Assembly: GCA_032718475.1 (NCBI GenBank)
Contig: JAUCBJ010007543.1
Coordinates: forward strand, 1 to 36,001
Length of the DNA: 36,001 nucleotides
From: Nemertoderma westbladi
Lineage: Eukaryota > Xenacoelomorpha > Nemertodermatida > Nemertodermatidae
Direction: 5' to 3'
Part shown: in pieces, positions 12,207 to 24,200 of the stretch
Layout: every line of letters starts with the position of its first letter
Position numbering within the stretch: position 1 is the stretch's first letter
Position numbers and translations under genes: made by a program
The notes under the pieces: generated by a model
What the model saw: only the letters and a program-made list of their open reading frames with translations
Databases searched by the model: none
Told to the model about the DNA's origin: nothing

Positions 12207-15200
12207 GTATATAATTATGCTAAGTATTCTAACTAGAAACATAAACACTAACGAGAGCATTATCATAATATACTATAACATATATAAAGACTAACGAAAA
12301 CCTAAGTCAGTAGCTTGAATATTTATTTTATTCTAATAAATTTTATTTTACTCTAATATACTTTATTATTCCCTCATATATTCGTTACCAAATTGGTATA
12401 AAATTCGGCATCGCTAAAACCCAAGAAGTATGAATTGTATCAAAATAATATGCGTCGCGAAGGGATTTTTACAGATGATTCTTTCTATATTATTAATTTG
12501 TATTTCTGTACCATCCCTAATTCTCGTTTATAACATTGCTAAACTTTTAACACACATCAATTGAAAATCAATAGCAAATACCCTGCGATGCCATTCATGG
12601 CACATAGTCATAGCCAGTACTGCTGTACTGGTGCAATGATACATGGTAAACGCGGGTGATTTTAAATGTACAAATTCATTAACACAGTATACAGGCAGGC
12701 CAGACCTAATTCCCTAATATAAATATAAAGTGATGTTGTTACAGGTTGACTTCGACCGCGTTTTCCCGAGGATTAACAAGGTTAATTCGTCACGAATGTT
12801 GTGAGATGAACCAACGTGTTCCTGATGACATAGATAACAGTGTCGCAGAAAGCCTTAAAGACATCAACGTCTATGCTGTAGACAAACTGGCTACCTATCT
12901 CCACTATAGACACAAACGAATATCAGGTAGATTTTTTGGAATTCAGTAAAAATTGCGCTTTAAAATCTAAATCATATTTTGATGATAAAATTAATACGTA
13001 TAATTTATGGTATATTGGAATAACATATTTAATTATTGTTCATAAGTAAGTATTTTTTCTTTACAGTTTTTGATCCAATATATTTTTTACACGACCGATG
13101 GTAGTGAGTAAGTCTCCCAGATACAGATGATTGTGAGCGAACCCTGAACCCGGGAGGAGTCTGATAACGTCTGTAACTGTCAAACCTTATGGGTAGCAAT
13201 TTTAATTTCTGAGCACTTCCAATACATTGGGTCTATAAACCGTCATCGCCAATAGCTGTTTCGCCACTCAATAGCCTGGGGTTGAATTGAATTTAAATTT
13301 TGAAATAAAATGCTAAAATTGATATTCACGTTACTACGATACATTCTAGAGCTTGTTGTGTGGTCATAATAATTAATTATAATAATATAATATTAATATT
13401 AATATTAATTAATATATAATAATATAATAATCATAATAGTATTTATTTTTAGGGAGCGAAACAACTAGAGACGTGTTTGTTGACATAAAGGCGGAAGAAA
13501 AACTTAAAAATATTTACATAGAGAAAAATGCAACGCTTGCTGGTGCCATATTAGTGCGACTTAGTACAGAAATTAATAAAATCATCGGCGGACATATCAA
13601 ATCCTCATTGGTTTATATTCCACAAATAATATCTTGTCAAATCAGGTAGGTTTAATAAATTATATATGTGTGTGAAAATGGTGACAAGATTTGCACACCG
13701 CCACCACCATGTCCAATCCCATTGTGAAGTCATTGTCTAGAGCTGTAAAGTTTACATTACTTCTATATTACTTTATATTACTTCTATATTTGATTTACAT
13801 TGTAAATTTATAATATTTTATGTTTTACTGTTGATTTGTGGGGCGAGGCATAACTGCGAGCCATCAGCGAACTGTTATAATTATACTATGGCCGTTTTCT
13901 AAAAGTCTGTGTGTGTGTCAGTGTGTCAGTGTATCGGACGCCATAATTGTCGGAAGCCAATAACTACCTGCTGTTCCTCGAACACAGAGTCCCAGTAGCC
14001 AATAAACGCTGAGTATTCCTAGCTTTACTTGTCGTCAGAGGCAACCTGCCACTTCCCTTGTTTTCCCCTGCAAAATTGCTGTTGCACAGCGACTGTTAGT
14101 GGTTGTTTGAGGAATTGAACTTAACTAGCTATAGTATAATTATAATATAATTGTTTGCTAAAGTGGCTTGCAGCTTCCCACTCGTGTAATCTGCTACATA
14201 CACTAACAACTCGCCGTTAGAAAAAAAACTCCGTTTAAATAATGTTAATAAAAGTTAAATGAATATCCATATTAATTGGCGATAATTACTTTTTAGGTCA
14301 ATACCTAAAGAACTAGATAAGTGGGGTGTCCGGCCGGAAGATACTGGTACCGAGGACGGGGGGAAGTTAAACCTTCCGGACCCCGGAAACTTTATTCCCG
14401 TGTTCGACCACCATCTACTCAAACAAGACATCGAGCAGTTCGAGCCAGGTTAGATCATCCGAACCTATTAATTTATTGCCGATTTTAAAGGTAAATTTAT
14501 TATATTATAGGTAGATTAATATGTCTATGTTATCCCTGACCTCTGCTAAACGTCTCTGGCATACCATTGTATACCCAGCTGTTACCACGGGCGCGATATT
14601 TTCGTAGCCAATAAAACTGTTTCTGGTCTAGAACATGTTCAGAAGATCAGAGCCTTTTATTTTAAACTTTGGTGTGGAGTAAGTAAGTATTCCTACTCTT
14701 CTGCCATTCTGAAATCAATCGATGACGTCGATAATCCTGATTGTGACATCCAGCTGGATGCTCTATCTGGTTTTCGTCGCCGTGCAGCTGCACTAGCAAA
14801 AGTAATTGCTGGAAGGCAACTGTTGTTGGTTATGCAATAATCCCGCCCCATAGAAACTGCACTACAAAATCTGTCCCAGTATCCCCCCACTTAGAACAGA
14901 TCTCCAAATGGCCTTCTCCCTCCACACTTTAGAAAATTCAAAATAACCTTTAGCTATAATATATATATGTCTAATATTATAATTTCTATCGAACCCAACT
15001 GCCATGTCTCTTCTACTATAATCTACTTTATTATACCATTTATAAACCTCTGTGTATCTTAATAATAGTAATAATAATATATAATCTACCCATATCTATA
15101 AATATAACTTTATTATCCAATTCTCATGCTATTCCTTCTACTACAGATTTTACTCTCTAGAAATTACTGCATGCTACATGTACCTCTATTTTATTGGTTA

Positions 15201-18200
15201 CGATAACCTATTTTAGTAAGTATTTGCTGTATGTACTCTCTACTCTACTTTTAATGGTGCCCTTATTAATTAATTATAATTTTATGTTAATTTAATATTC
15301 CTTATGCATTGGAATCAAAGAAATCATAGTTCATAGGTAAATTTATGACGTCATTGTGGTTGTTTGTGACGTCACAAATCGTGACATCACGATCTTTGTC
15401 CTAATCTCCAATGATTTCCTTTATGTTGTTAGTGAGTCACCAACTTAAACTAATTCTTCTCATCCAAAACGTGACGTTAATTTTATAAATTATAAATTGA
15501 GTTTCTATGAACAACCGTACAATTACAGTATTTATTGTTTTATTGCACCGTGTTATAGGTGAATACGCTGGTTATGAATTAGAAGATCCCACGCTAGAGG
15601 GCGAACACGGTGATGCAACATATATTTACGTTGTAATAGTAGCGGAAATCAAAGAGATGGCAAGCGAAGATAGACAATCAGAAACTATAAATAACCTGAA
15701 TAGACAGTAAGTTTAAACTAATCAGAAACTATAAATAACCTGAATAGACAGTAAGTTTAAACCAATCAGAAACTATAAATAACCTGAATAGACAGTAAGT
15801 TTAAACTAATCAGAAACTATAAATAACCTGAATAGACAGTAAGTTTAAACCAATCAGAAACTATAAATAACCTGAATAGACAGTAAGTTTAAACTAATCA
15901 GAAACTATAAATAACCTGAATAGACAGTAAGTTTAAACTAATCAGAAACTATAAATAACCTGAATAGACAGTAAGTTTAAACTAATCAGAAACTATAAAT
16001 AACCTGAATAGACAGTAAGTTTAAACTAATCAGAAACTATAAATAACCTGAATAGACAGTAAGTTTAAACTAATCAGAAACTATAAATAACCTGAATAGA
16101 CAGTAAGTTTAAACTAATCAGAAACTATAAATAACCTGAATAGACAGTAAGTTTAAACCAATCAGGAACTATAAATAACCTGAATAGACAGTAAGTTTAA
16201 ACTAATCAGAAACTATAAATAACCTGAATAGACAGTAAGTTTAAACCAATCAGGAACTATAAATAACCTGAATAGACAGTAAGTTTAAACCAATCAGGAA
16301 CTATAAATAACCTGAATAGACAGTAAGTTTAAACTAATCAGAAACTATAAATAACCTGAATAGACAGTAAGTTTAAACTAATCAGAAACTATAAATAACC
16401 TGAATAGACAGTAAGTTTAAACTAATCAGAAACTATAAATAACCTGAATAGACAGTAAGTTTAAACTAATCAGAAACTATAAATAACCTGAATAGACAGT
16501 AAGTTTAAACTAATCAGAAACTATAAATAACCTGAATAGACAGTAAGTTTAAACTAATCAGAAACTATAAATAACCTGAATAGACAGTAAGTTTAAACCA
16601 ATCAGAAACTATAAATAACCTGAATAGACAGTAAGTTTAAACTAATCAGAAACTATAAATAACCTGAATAGACAGTAAGTTTAAACTAATCAGAAACTAT
16701 AAATAACCTGAATAGACAGTAAGTTTAAACTAATCAGAAACTATAAATAACCTGAATAGACAGTAAGTTTAAACTAATCAGAAACTATAAATAACCTGAA
16801 TAGACAGTAAGTTTAAACCAATCAGGAACTATAAATAACCTGAATAGACAGTAAGTTTAAACTAATCAGAAACTATAAATAACCTGAATAGACAGTAAGT
16901 TTAAACCAATCAGGAACTATAAATAACCTGAATAGACAGTAAGTTTAAACTAATCAGAAACTATAAATAACCTGAATAGACAGTAAGTTTAAACTAATCA
17001 GAAACTATAAATAACCTGAATAGACAGTAAGTTTAAACCAATCAGAAACTATAAATAACCTGAATAGACAGTAAGTTTAAACTAATCAGAAACTATAAAT
17101 AACCTGAATAGACAGTAAGTTTAAACTAATCAGAAACTATAAATAACCTGAATAGACAGTAAGTTTAAACTAATCAGAAACTATAAATAACCTGAATAGA
17201 CAGTAAGTTTAAACTAATCAGAAACTATAAATAACCTGAATAGACAGTAAGTTTAAACTAATCAGAAACTATAAATAACCTGAATAGACAGTAAGTTTAA
17301 ACTAATCAGAAACTATAAATAACCTGAATAGACAGTAAGTTTAAACTAATCAGAAACTATAAATAACCTGAATAGACAGTAAGTTTAAACTAATCAGAAA
17401 CTATAAATAACCTGAATAGACAGTAAGTTTAAACTAATCAGAAACTATAAATAACCTGAATAGACAGTAAGTTTAAACTAATCAGAAACTATAAATAACC
17501 TGAATAGACAGTAAGTTTAAACTAATCAGAAACTATAAATAACCTGAATAGACAGTAAGTTTAAACTAATCAGAAACTATAAATAACCTGAATAGACAGT
17601 AAGTTTAAACTAATCAGAAACTATAAATAACCTGAATAGACAGTAAGTTTAAACTAATCAGAAACTATAAATAACCTGAATAGACAGTAAGTTTAAACTA
17701 ATCAGAAACTATAAATAACCTGAATAGACAGTAAGTTTAAACTAATCAGAAACTATAAATAACCTGAATAGACAGTAAGTTTAAACTAATCAGGAACTAT
17801 AAATAACCTGAATAGACAGTAAGTTTAAACTAATCAGAAACTATAAATAACCTGAATAGACAGTAAGTTTAAACTAATCAGAAACTATAAATAACCTGAA
17901 TAGACAGTAAGTTTAAACTAATCAGAAACTATAAATAACCTGAATAGACAGTAAGTTTAAACTAATCAGAAACTATAAATAACCTGAATAGACAGTAAGT
18001 TTAAACTAATCAGGAACTATAAATAACCTGAATAGACAGTAAGTTTAAACTAATCAGAAACTATAAATAACCTGAATAGACAGTAAGTTTAAACTAATCA
18101 GAAACTATAAATAACCTGAATAGACAGTAAGTTTAAACCAATCAGAAACTATAAATAACCTGAATAGACAGTAAGTTTAAACTAATCAGAAACTATAAAT

Positions 18201-21200
18201 AACCTGAATAGACAGTAAGTTTAAACTAATCAGAAACTATAAATAACCTGAATAGACAGTAAGTTTAAACTAATCAGGAACTATAAATAACCTGAATAGA
18301 CAGTAAGTTTAAACTAATCAGAAACTATAAATAACCTGAATAGACAGTAAGTTTAAACTAATCAGAAACTATAAATAACCTGAATAGACAGTAAGTTTAA
18401 ACTAATCAGAAACTATAAATAACCTGAATAGACAGTAAGTTTAAACTAATCAGAAACTATAAATAACCTGAATAGACAGTAAGTTTAAACTAATCAGAAA
18501 CTATAAATAACCTGAATAGACAGTAAGTTTAAACTAATCAGAAACTATAAATAACCTGAATAGACAGTAAGTTTAAACTAATCAGAAACTATAAATAACC
18601 TGAATAGACAGTAAGTTTAAACTAATCAGAAACTATAAATAACCTGAATAGACAGTAAGTTTAAACCAATCAGGAACTATAAATAACCTGAATAGACAGT
18701 AAGTTTAAACTAATCAGAAACTATAAATAACCTGAATAGACAGTAAGTTTAAACTAATCAGAAACTATAAATAACCTGAATAGACAGTAAGTTTAAACTA
18801 ATCAGAAACTATAAATAACCTGAATAGACAGTAAGTTTAAACTAATCAGAAACTATAAATAACCTGAATAGACAGTAAGTTTAAACCAATCAGGAACTAT
18901 AAATAACCTGAATAGACAGTAAGTTTAAACTAATCAGAAACTATAAATAACCTGAATAGACAGTAAGTTTAAACTAATCAGAAACTATAAATAACCTGAA
19001 TAGACAGTAAGTTTAAACTAATCAGAAACTATAAATAACCTGAATAGACAGTAAGTTTAAACTAATCAGAAACTATAAATAACCTGAATAGACAGTAAGT
19101 TTAAACTAATCAGAAACTATAAATAACCTGAATAGACAGTAAGTTTAAACCAATCAGAAACTATAAATAACCTGAATAGACAGTAAGTTTAAACTAATCA
19201 GGAACTATAAATAACCTGAATAGACAGTAAGTTTAAACTAATCAGAAACTATAAATAACCTGAATAGACAGTAAGTTTAAACTAATCAGAAACTATAAAT
19301 AACCTGAATAGACAGTAAGTTTAAACTAATCAGAAACTATAAATAACCTGAATAGACAGTAAGTTTAAACTAATCAGAAACTATAAATAACCTGAATAGA
19401 CAGTAAGTTTAAACTAATCAGAAACTATAAATAACCTGAATAGACAGTAAGTTTAAACTAATCAGGAACTATAAATAACCTGAATAGACAGTAAGTTTAA
19501 ACCAATCAGGAACTATAAATAACCTGAATAGACACTAGACAGTAAGTTTAAACTAATCAGAAACTATAAATAACCTGAATAGACAGTAAGTTTAAACTAA
19601 TCAGAAACTATAAATAACCTGAATAGACAGTAAGTTTAAACTAATCAGAAACTATAAATAACCTGAATAGACAGTAAGTTTAAACTAATCAGAAACTATA
19701 AATAACCTGAATAGACAGTAAGTTTAAACCAATCAGGAACTATAAATAACCTGAATAGACAGTAAGTTTAAACTAATCAGAAACTATAAATAACCTGAAT
19801 AGACAGTAAGTTTAAACCAATCAGAAACTATAAATAACCTGAATAGACAGTAAGTTTAAACCAATCAGAAACTATAAATAACCTGAATAGACAGTAAGTT
19901 TAAACTAATCAGAAACTATAAATAACCTGAATAGACAGTAAGTTTAAACTAATCAGAAACTATAAATAACCTGAATAGACAGTAAGTTTAAACTAATCAG
20001 AAACTATAAATAACCTGAATAGACAGTAAGTTTAAACTAATCAGAAACTATAAATAACCTGAATAGACAGTAAGTTTAAACTAATCAGAAACTATAAATA
20101 ACCTGAATAGACAGTAAGTTTAAACTAATCAGAAACTATAAATAACCTGAATAGACAGTAAGTTTAAACTAATCAGAAACTATAAATAACCTGAATAGAC
20201 AGTAAGTTTAAACTAATCAGAAACTATAAATAACCTGAATAGACAGTAAGTTTAAACTAATCAGAAACTATAAATAACCTGAATAGACAGTAAGTTTAAA
20301 CTAATCAGAAACTATAAATAACCTGAATAGACAGTAAGTTTAAACCAATCAGGAACTATAAATAACCTGAATAGACAGTAAGTTTAAACTAATCAGAAAC
20401 TATAAATAACCTGAATAGACAGTAAGTTTAAACTAATCAGAAACTATAAATAACCTGAATAGACAGTAAGTTTAAACCAATCAGGAACTATAAATAACCT
20501 GAATAGACAGTAAGTTTAAACCAATCAGAAACTATAAATAACCTGAATAGACAGTAAGTTTAAACCAATCAGAAACTATAAATAACCTGAATAGACAGTA
20601 AGTTTAAACCAATCTGGAACTATATATAACCTGAATAGACAGTAAGTTTATAGAGCTGAGGTAACGATAGTCAATACTATATTAGGCCTAGCTGTCAGTG
20701 CAGCGTGCAATGAAAGCACCCCTCCATCTTTCCAAAAGATGGTGCAGCTGGTGCGATGTGTTAGATCCTGCGTTATGATACTTCCCAGGAGGCATATAGT
20801 TCATCCATCGCTGAACCCCCTTTATGCTATGCAGTATCTCGTCTCCAGGGCAATACCATCAAAGTCTGTATTTTAAACGATTTTAACCCTTTACTAACCT
20901 ACATAATATTCTACCATTCGTAAACTTTGGTTTATTGTTTTGGTTCCCCAAATCTGCCTTCTGTATGATGCTCTGTTACTAACCGGCCTATATCGTTTTT
21001 TTTTTTTAATTAACATAATAAACCTAATCATATATTTTTAATGAATATAACTGGAGAACTGACCAGTAAACGGTGAACGACATGCAGCATGCATCACACT
21101 CGTGCGTACAGAGTAAAAACGTACAAAAACAGAACTACTTACAGGCCTACTGTACATGGAAAGAAGCCAGTGAGTTCCCGAATGGCCGGGCAATTCGCGT

Positions 21201-24200
21201 CACTGGATTCCGTCCACGGAAGGGGGGGAAACAGGTCCTCTGCGGAGCCACATCGCGGCATTCCCACGCCAAAATGTAACGGACAGGCGTTGGAATAGGT
21301 GCCTGGTCGCATCGGGAGCGGGAATGCCTCGACGGAGGCTCTGCTGGAGACGCACGATTTCCCAGAGGACTGCACTGGAGTCCGAGTCCCATCCACCCAG
21401 GGCCTCCAACACAAGAGGGGTGAAATACAAATACAAATACAATTAGTGTTTGTGTGGTTAATTAATGTGTTTGTAGCCCAGAATGAAAGTAAAATGATGT
21501 TTGTCAAAAATGTAATACATTGGCCGGGGGGGGGGGGGGGGGGTAAACAATCTGGAGGGTGAGGTAGGGGTTCAATAGAGTAGTAGAGGAGTTTTAACAT
21601 ATGACACCGGTACATACAGTATGAATAAGGGTATTATTTTACCCCTGAGCCGATTTTTCCTGATTTCGTATCTGCTAAATCTGGATGCGTTTATAACAAA
21701 TCACAACAGAAACAGAACCCTTGCAAATTGGTTCCTTGTTACCCTCAGTACATAGATTACCCCGCCCTCTGCCCAACGTCTAACATTAATGGACTACCGC
21801 TACCAAGTAATTCATAAAGTAGTGTCGTTATAGTTTCAATATTTATTTGTTAAGTGTAAAAATTTTGTTACCAGAAATATAAGTTCCTTACGAATAACCA
21901 GCTATTTTTGTTCAATATTGCCAGATTGTAAAACTATTTGAAATTATTGTATAATGAGATACAAATAGAATGTATAATTTATTATATTAAACATATTAGA
22001 TAGGTAATTACTCTATTGATTTCAACCCTATAAAGATTATAAGAAGCCATCAATAGGAATTCATTTGAAATTAGTAGCAACAATAAAACAGTAACATCTG
22101 ACAACACCAAGTATAAATTATATTTTAATAAAGCGCTGCCTTTTTGTTTTAACAGTTACGTTGTGGATACGGGCGATAATGAAGGTGTAAAGGTGACCGC
22201 TACTGATCTTTATAAGTTTCACCGAACAGATCGAGTTTCTTCGATGGAGATTGTGGCTCACGATGGCGGCGTTAACAGTCTTCCTACATGGAGCGCCGCT
22301 ATAGATGTAGAGAAAAAGGTAGCTTGCAGATAAAAATCATCGAAATATAAACTACAGCATATCAAAGGCAGTCCTCTAAAAAACAGTTTACATTTAATGT
22401 ATTTCATACATTACCTTTAAGAAAATTATCAATAATTATTTTCAATTAAGCTGTACGTTGTATGTAGATGTATGAAAGTGTTAGTGAAAATTATATTGTG
22501 ATTAAAAAAACTATTATTATAAGTAAGTTGATACATGCGTTTAAGAATCAATGTAATTTAACTTCATTCTTTAGACCTTCTGATTTGTTGATTCAACTTT
22601 ACAAATAACTTAAAATATGTACGAATCTTAAATATTATTTTGTCATTTACAGGAAATTAGAAGGATTCTATTATCGGCGTGGGAATTGAACGAAGCCCAA
22701 CGAAAGAAAGTCATTAAGCGACTTCTACTGAAATGGCATCCGGATAAAGCTGTTACCTTAGACCCCGCTCTGTGCACCGAAGTAGTGCAGTTCATACAAA
22801 ACGAGGTGAGTAGACCGGCTCTGTGCATCGAAGTAGTGCAGTTCATACAAAACGAGGTGAGTAGACCCGCTCTGTGCACCGAAGTAGTGCAGTTCATACA
22901 AAACGAGGTGAGTAGACCCGCTCTGTGCACCGAAGTAGTGCAGTTCATACAAAACGAGGTGAGTAGACCCGCTCTGTGCACCGAAGTAGTGCAGTTCATA
23001 CAAACTTCCCAGGGGAAAATCGACTCTAAAAACAGCTAATTACTCCCTGAAATATAATTGTAAGATGTTCTATGATGTTTTCGTTTATTGTTTTGGTTAG
23101 CATAACGTGCCTCTGTAACCTGCCCCTTTCCCTACATTGATAATTGAACATTTAGCGAGATATTAATTCCCCGAAATGGTATATGCATAAATTGTACCCC
23201 AAACTAAACCCGTACCAATGTGTTGGCAAGCATCGAAGTGTTACAATTACTGTATATACAGTAGGCCTAGACTGGTGTTGCAATTATATACAGTAGACTG
23301 GTGTTACAAATAGCTGTTGAATATTTCAGGTTTCGCGTCTTCATCAAATAGAAGAAGCCACAGCGAATCTCAACCAGCCAGCCGATAAGAAGTACAGCTA
23401 CATGTTTGATAACATCAACCAAAGGGCACAGGATCACAAGTACCAAAGGAAGAAATACCAAACACAATTCAAGAATCAAATAAATTCTGACAGTGGAAAT
23501 TTCTTAGTTCCACCAAGTTTTTCAAAGGTAAAAAAAAATATAAGTTAGCAATTGAATAAGTGAACATATCTAGGATCTGCATAATATAATTTATTGAATT
23601 ATTATTTATTTTACAAAAATAAAGTATAATTTAGTTCTTAAAATTGTAGATTCAAGATTAAAGATGGTGTTTTTGTCTAGGGTGGAGATGATTGCATTAG
23701 ATATACTGTACATAGGATTCACTTTGTACCTGAAAACGATTGTTAGTAGTCCTTCTATGATAATGGACCGTACTATGTAAATACCAAACGTGAATTGCAT
23801 TACCACAGAACAGAATAAACTCCCAAAAATTTACATGTAACCTGTTCTATTTACTTTCGTGTATTGTTTACGATTAATTCGCCGATATGGGATTTACATC
23901 AAGTGTTTCCCCTCCAAACCTCTACACCCCCCCCCCCCCCCCCCCTCCCCCATGTATCAATGTGTAATAAAACCACTTCCTTTTTATAATGTTCTAGAAT
24001 AATCCTCAGCCTGGGGAAGCGAGACGTTGGTTCAGACAGGCGCAGGCAGACTTCAAGGCGGCATCGAACGATAACAAAGATAACCCGAGCTATGAGTGGG
24101 TCTGTATGAAGTGTCACCAGGCAGTAGAGAAAGCCTTGATCTCTGCAGCATACGTAGTGAATGCGGAGCGCATAGACGCGGACCACAAACTCATCCTGTT

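Larger units (their letters stand above)
20652..22155 (+). other. Rest of sacsin intron 5
   Basis: Intron 5 spans 15707-22155 (6449 bp), three quarters of it the array. This remainder contains a GC-rich insertion (21066-21443), an 18-base poly-G run (21526-21543), and a GTTTATTGTTTTGGTT segment at about 20930 that matches the core of the dispersed unit at 593-846. It ends in TTTTAACAG, the acceptor of exon 6. Confidence 0.7.

Noticed and set aside
12207-12294. Extension of the large sacsin frame to its stop at 12294
   Set aside because: The donor at 12207 joins exon 2 in frame, and the residues after it are low-complexity Ile/Asn/Tyr, typical of translated AT-rich intron.
13069-13109. Possible micro-exon in sacsin intron 2 (VFDPIYFLHDR after a TTTACAG)
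   Set aside because: No donor keeps the phase needed by exon 3, and the frame meets a TAG at once; exon 2 joins exon 3 directly without loss.
15676-20651. CRISPR-like array
   Set aside because: Units are contiguous with no spacers, and the unit overlaps a coding exon of an animal gene.
21139-21615. 158-codon minus-strand ORF in sacsin intron 5
   Set aside because: It lies in a GC-rich insertion with several open frames on both strands and ends in a poly-Pro run made by the poly-G tract; no protein family recognised.
22643-22999. Minus-strand 118-codon repeat ORF
   Set aside because: Shadow of the 51-bp array and the J-domain exon on the plus strand.
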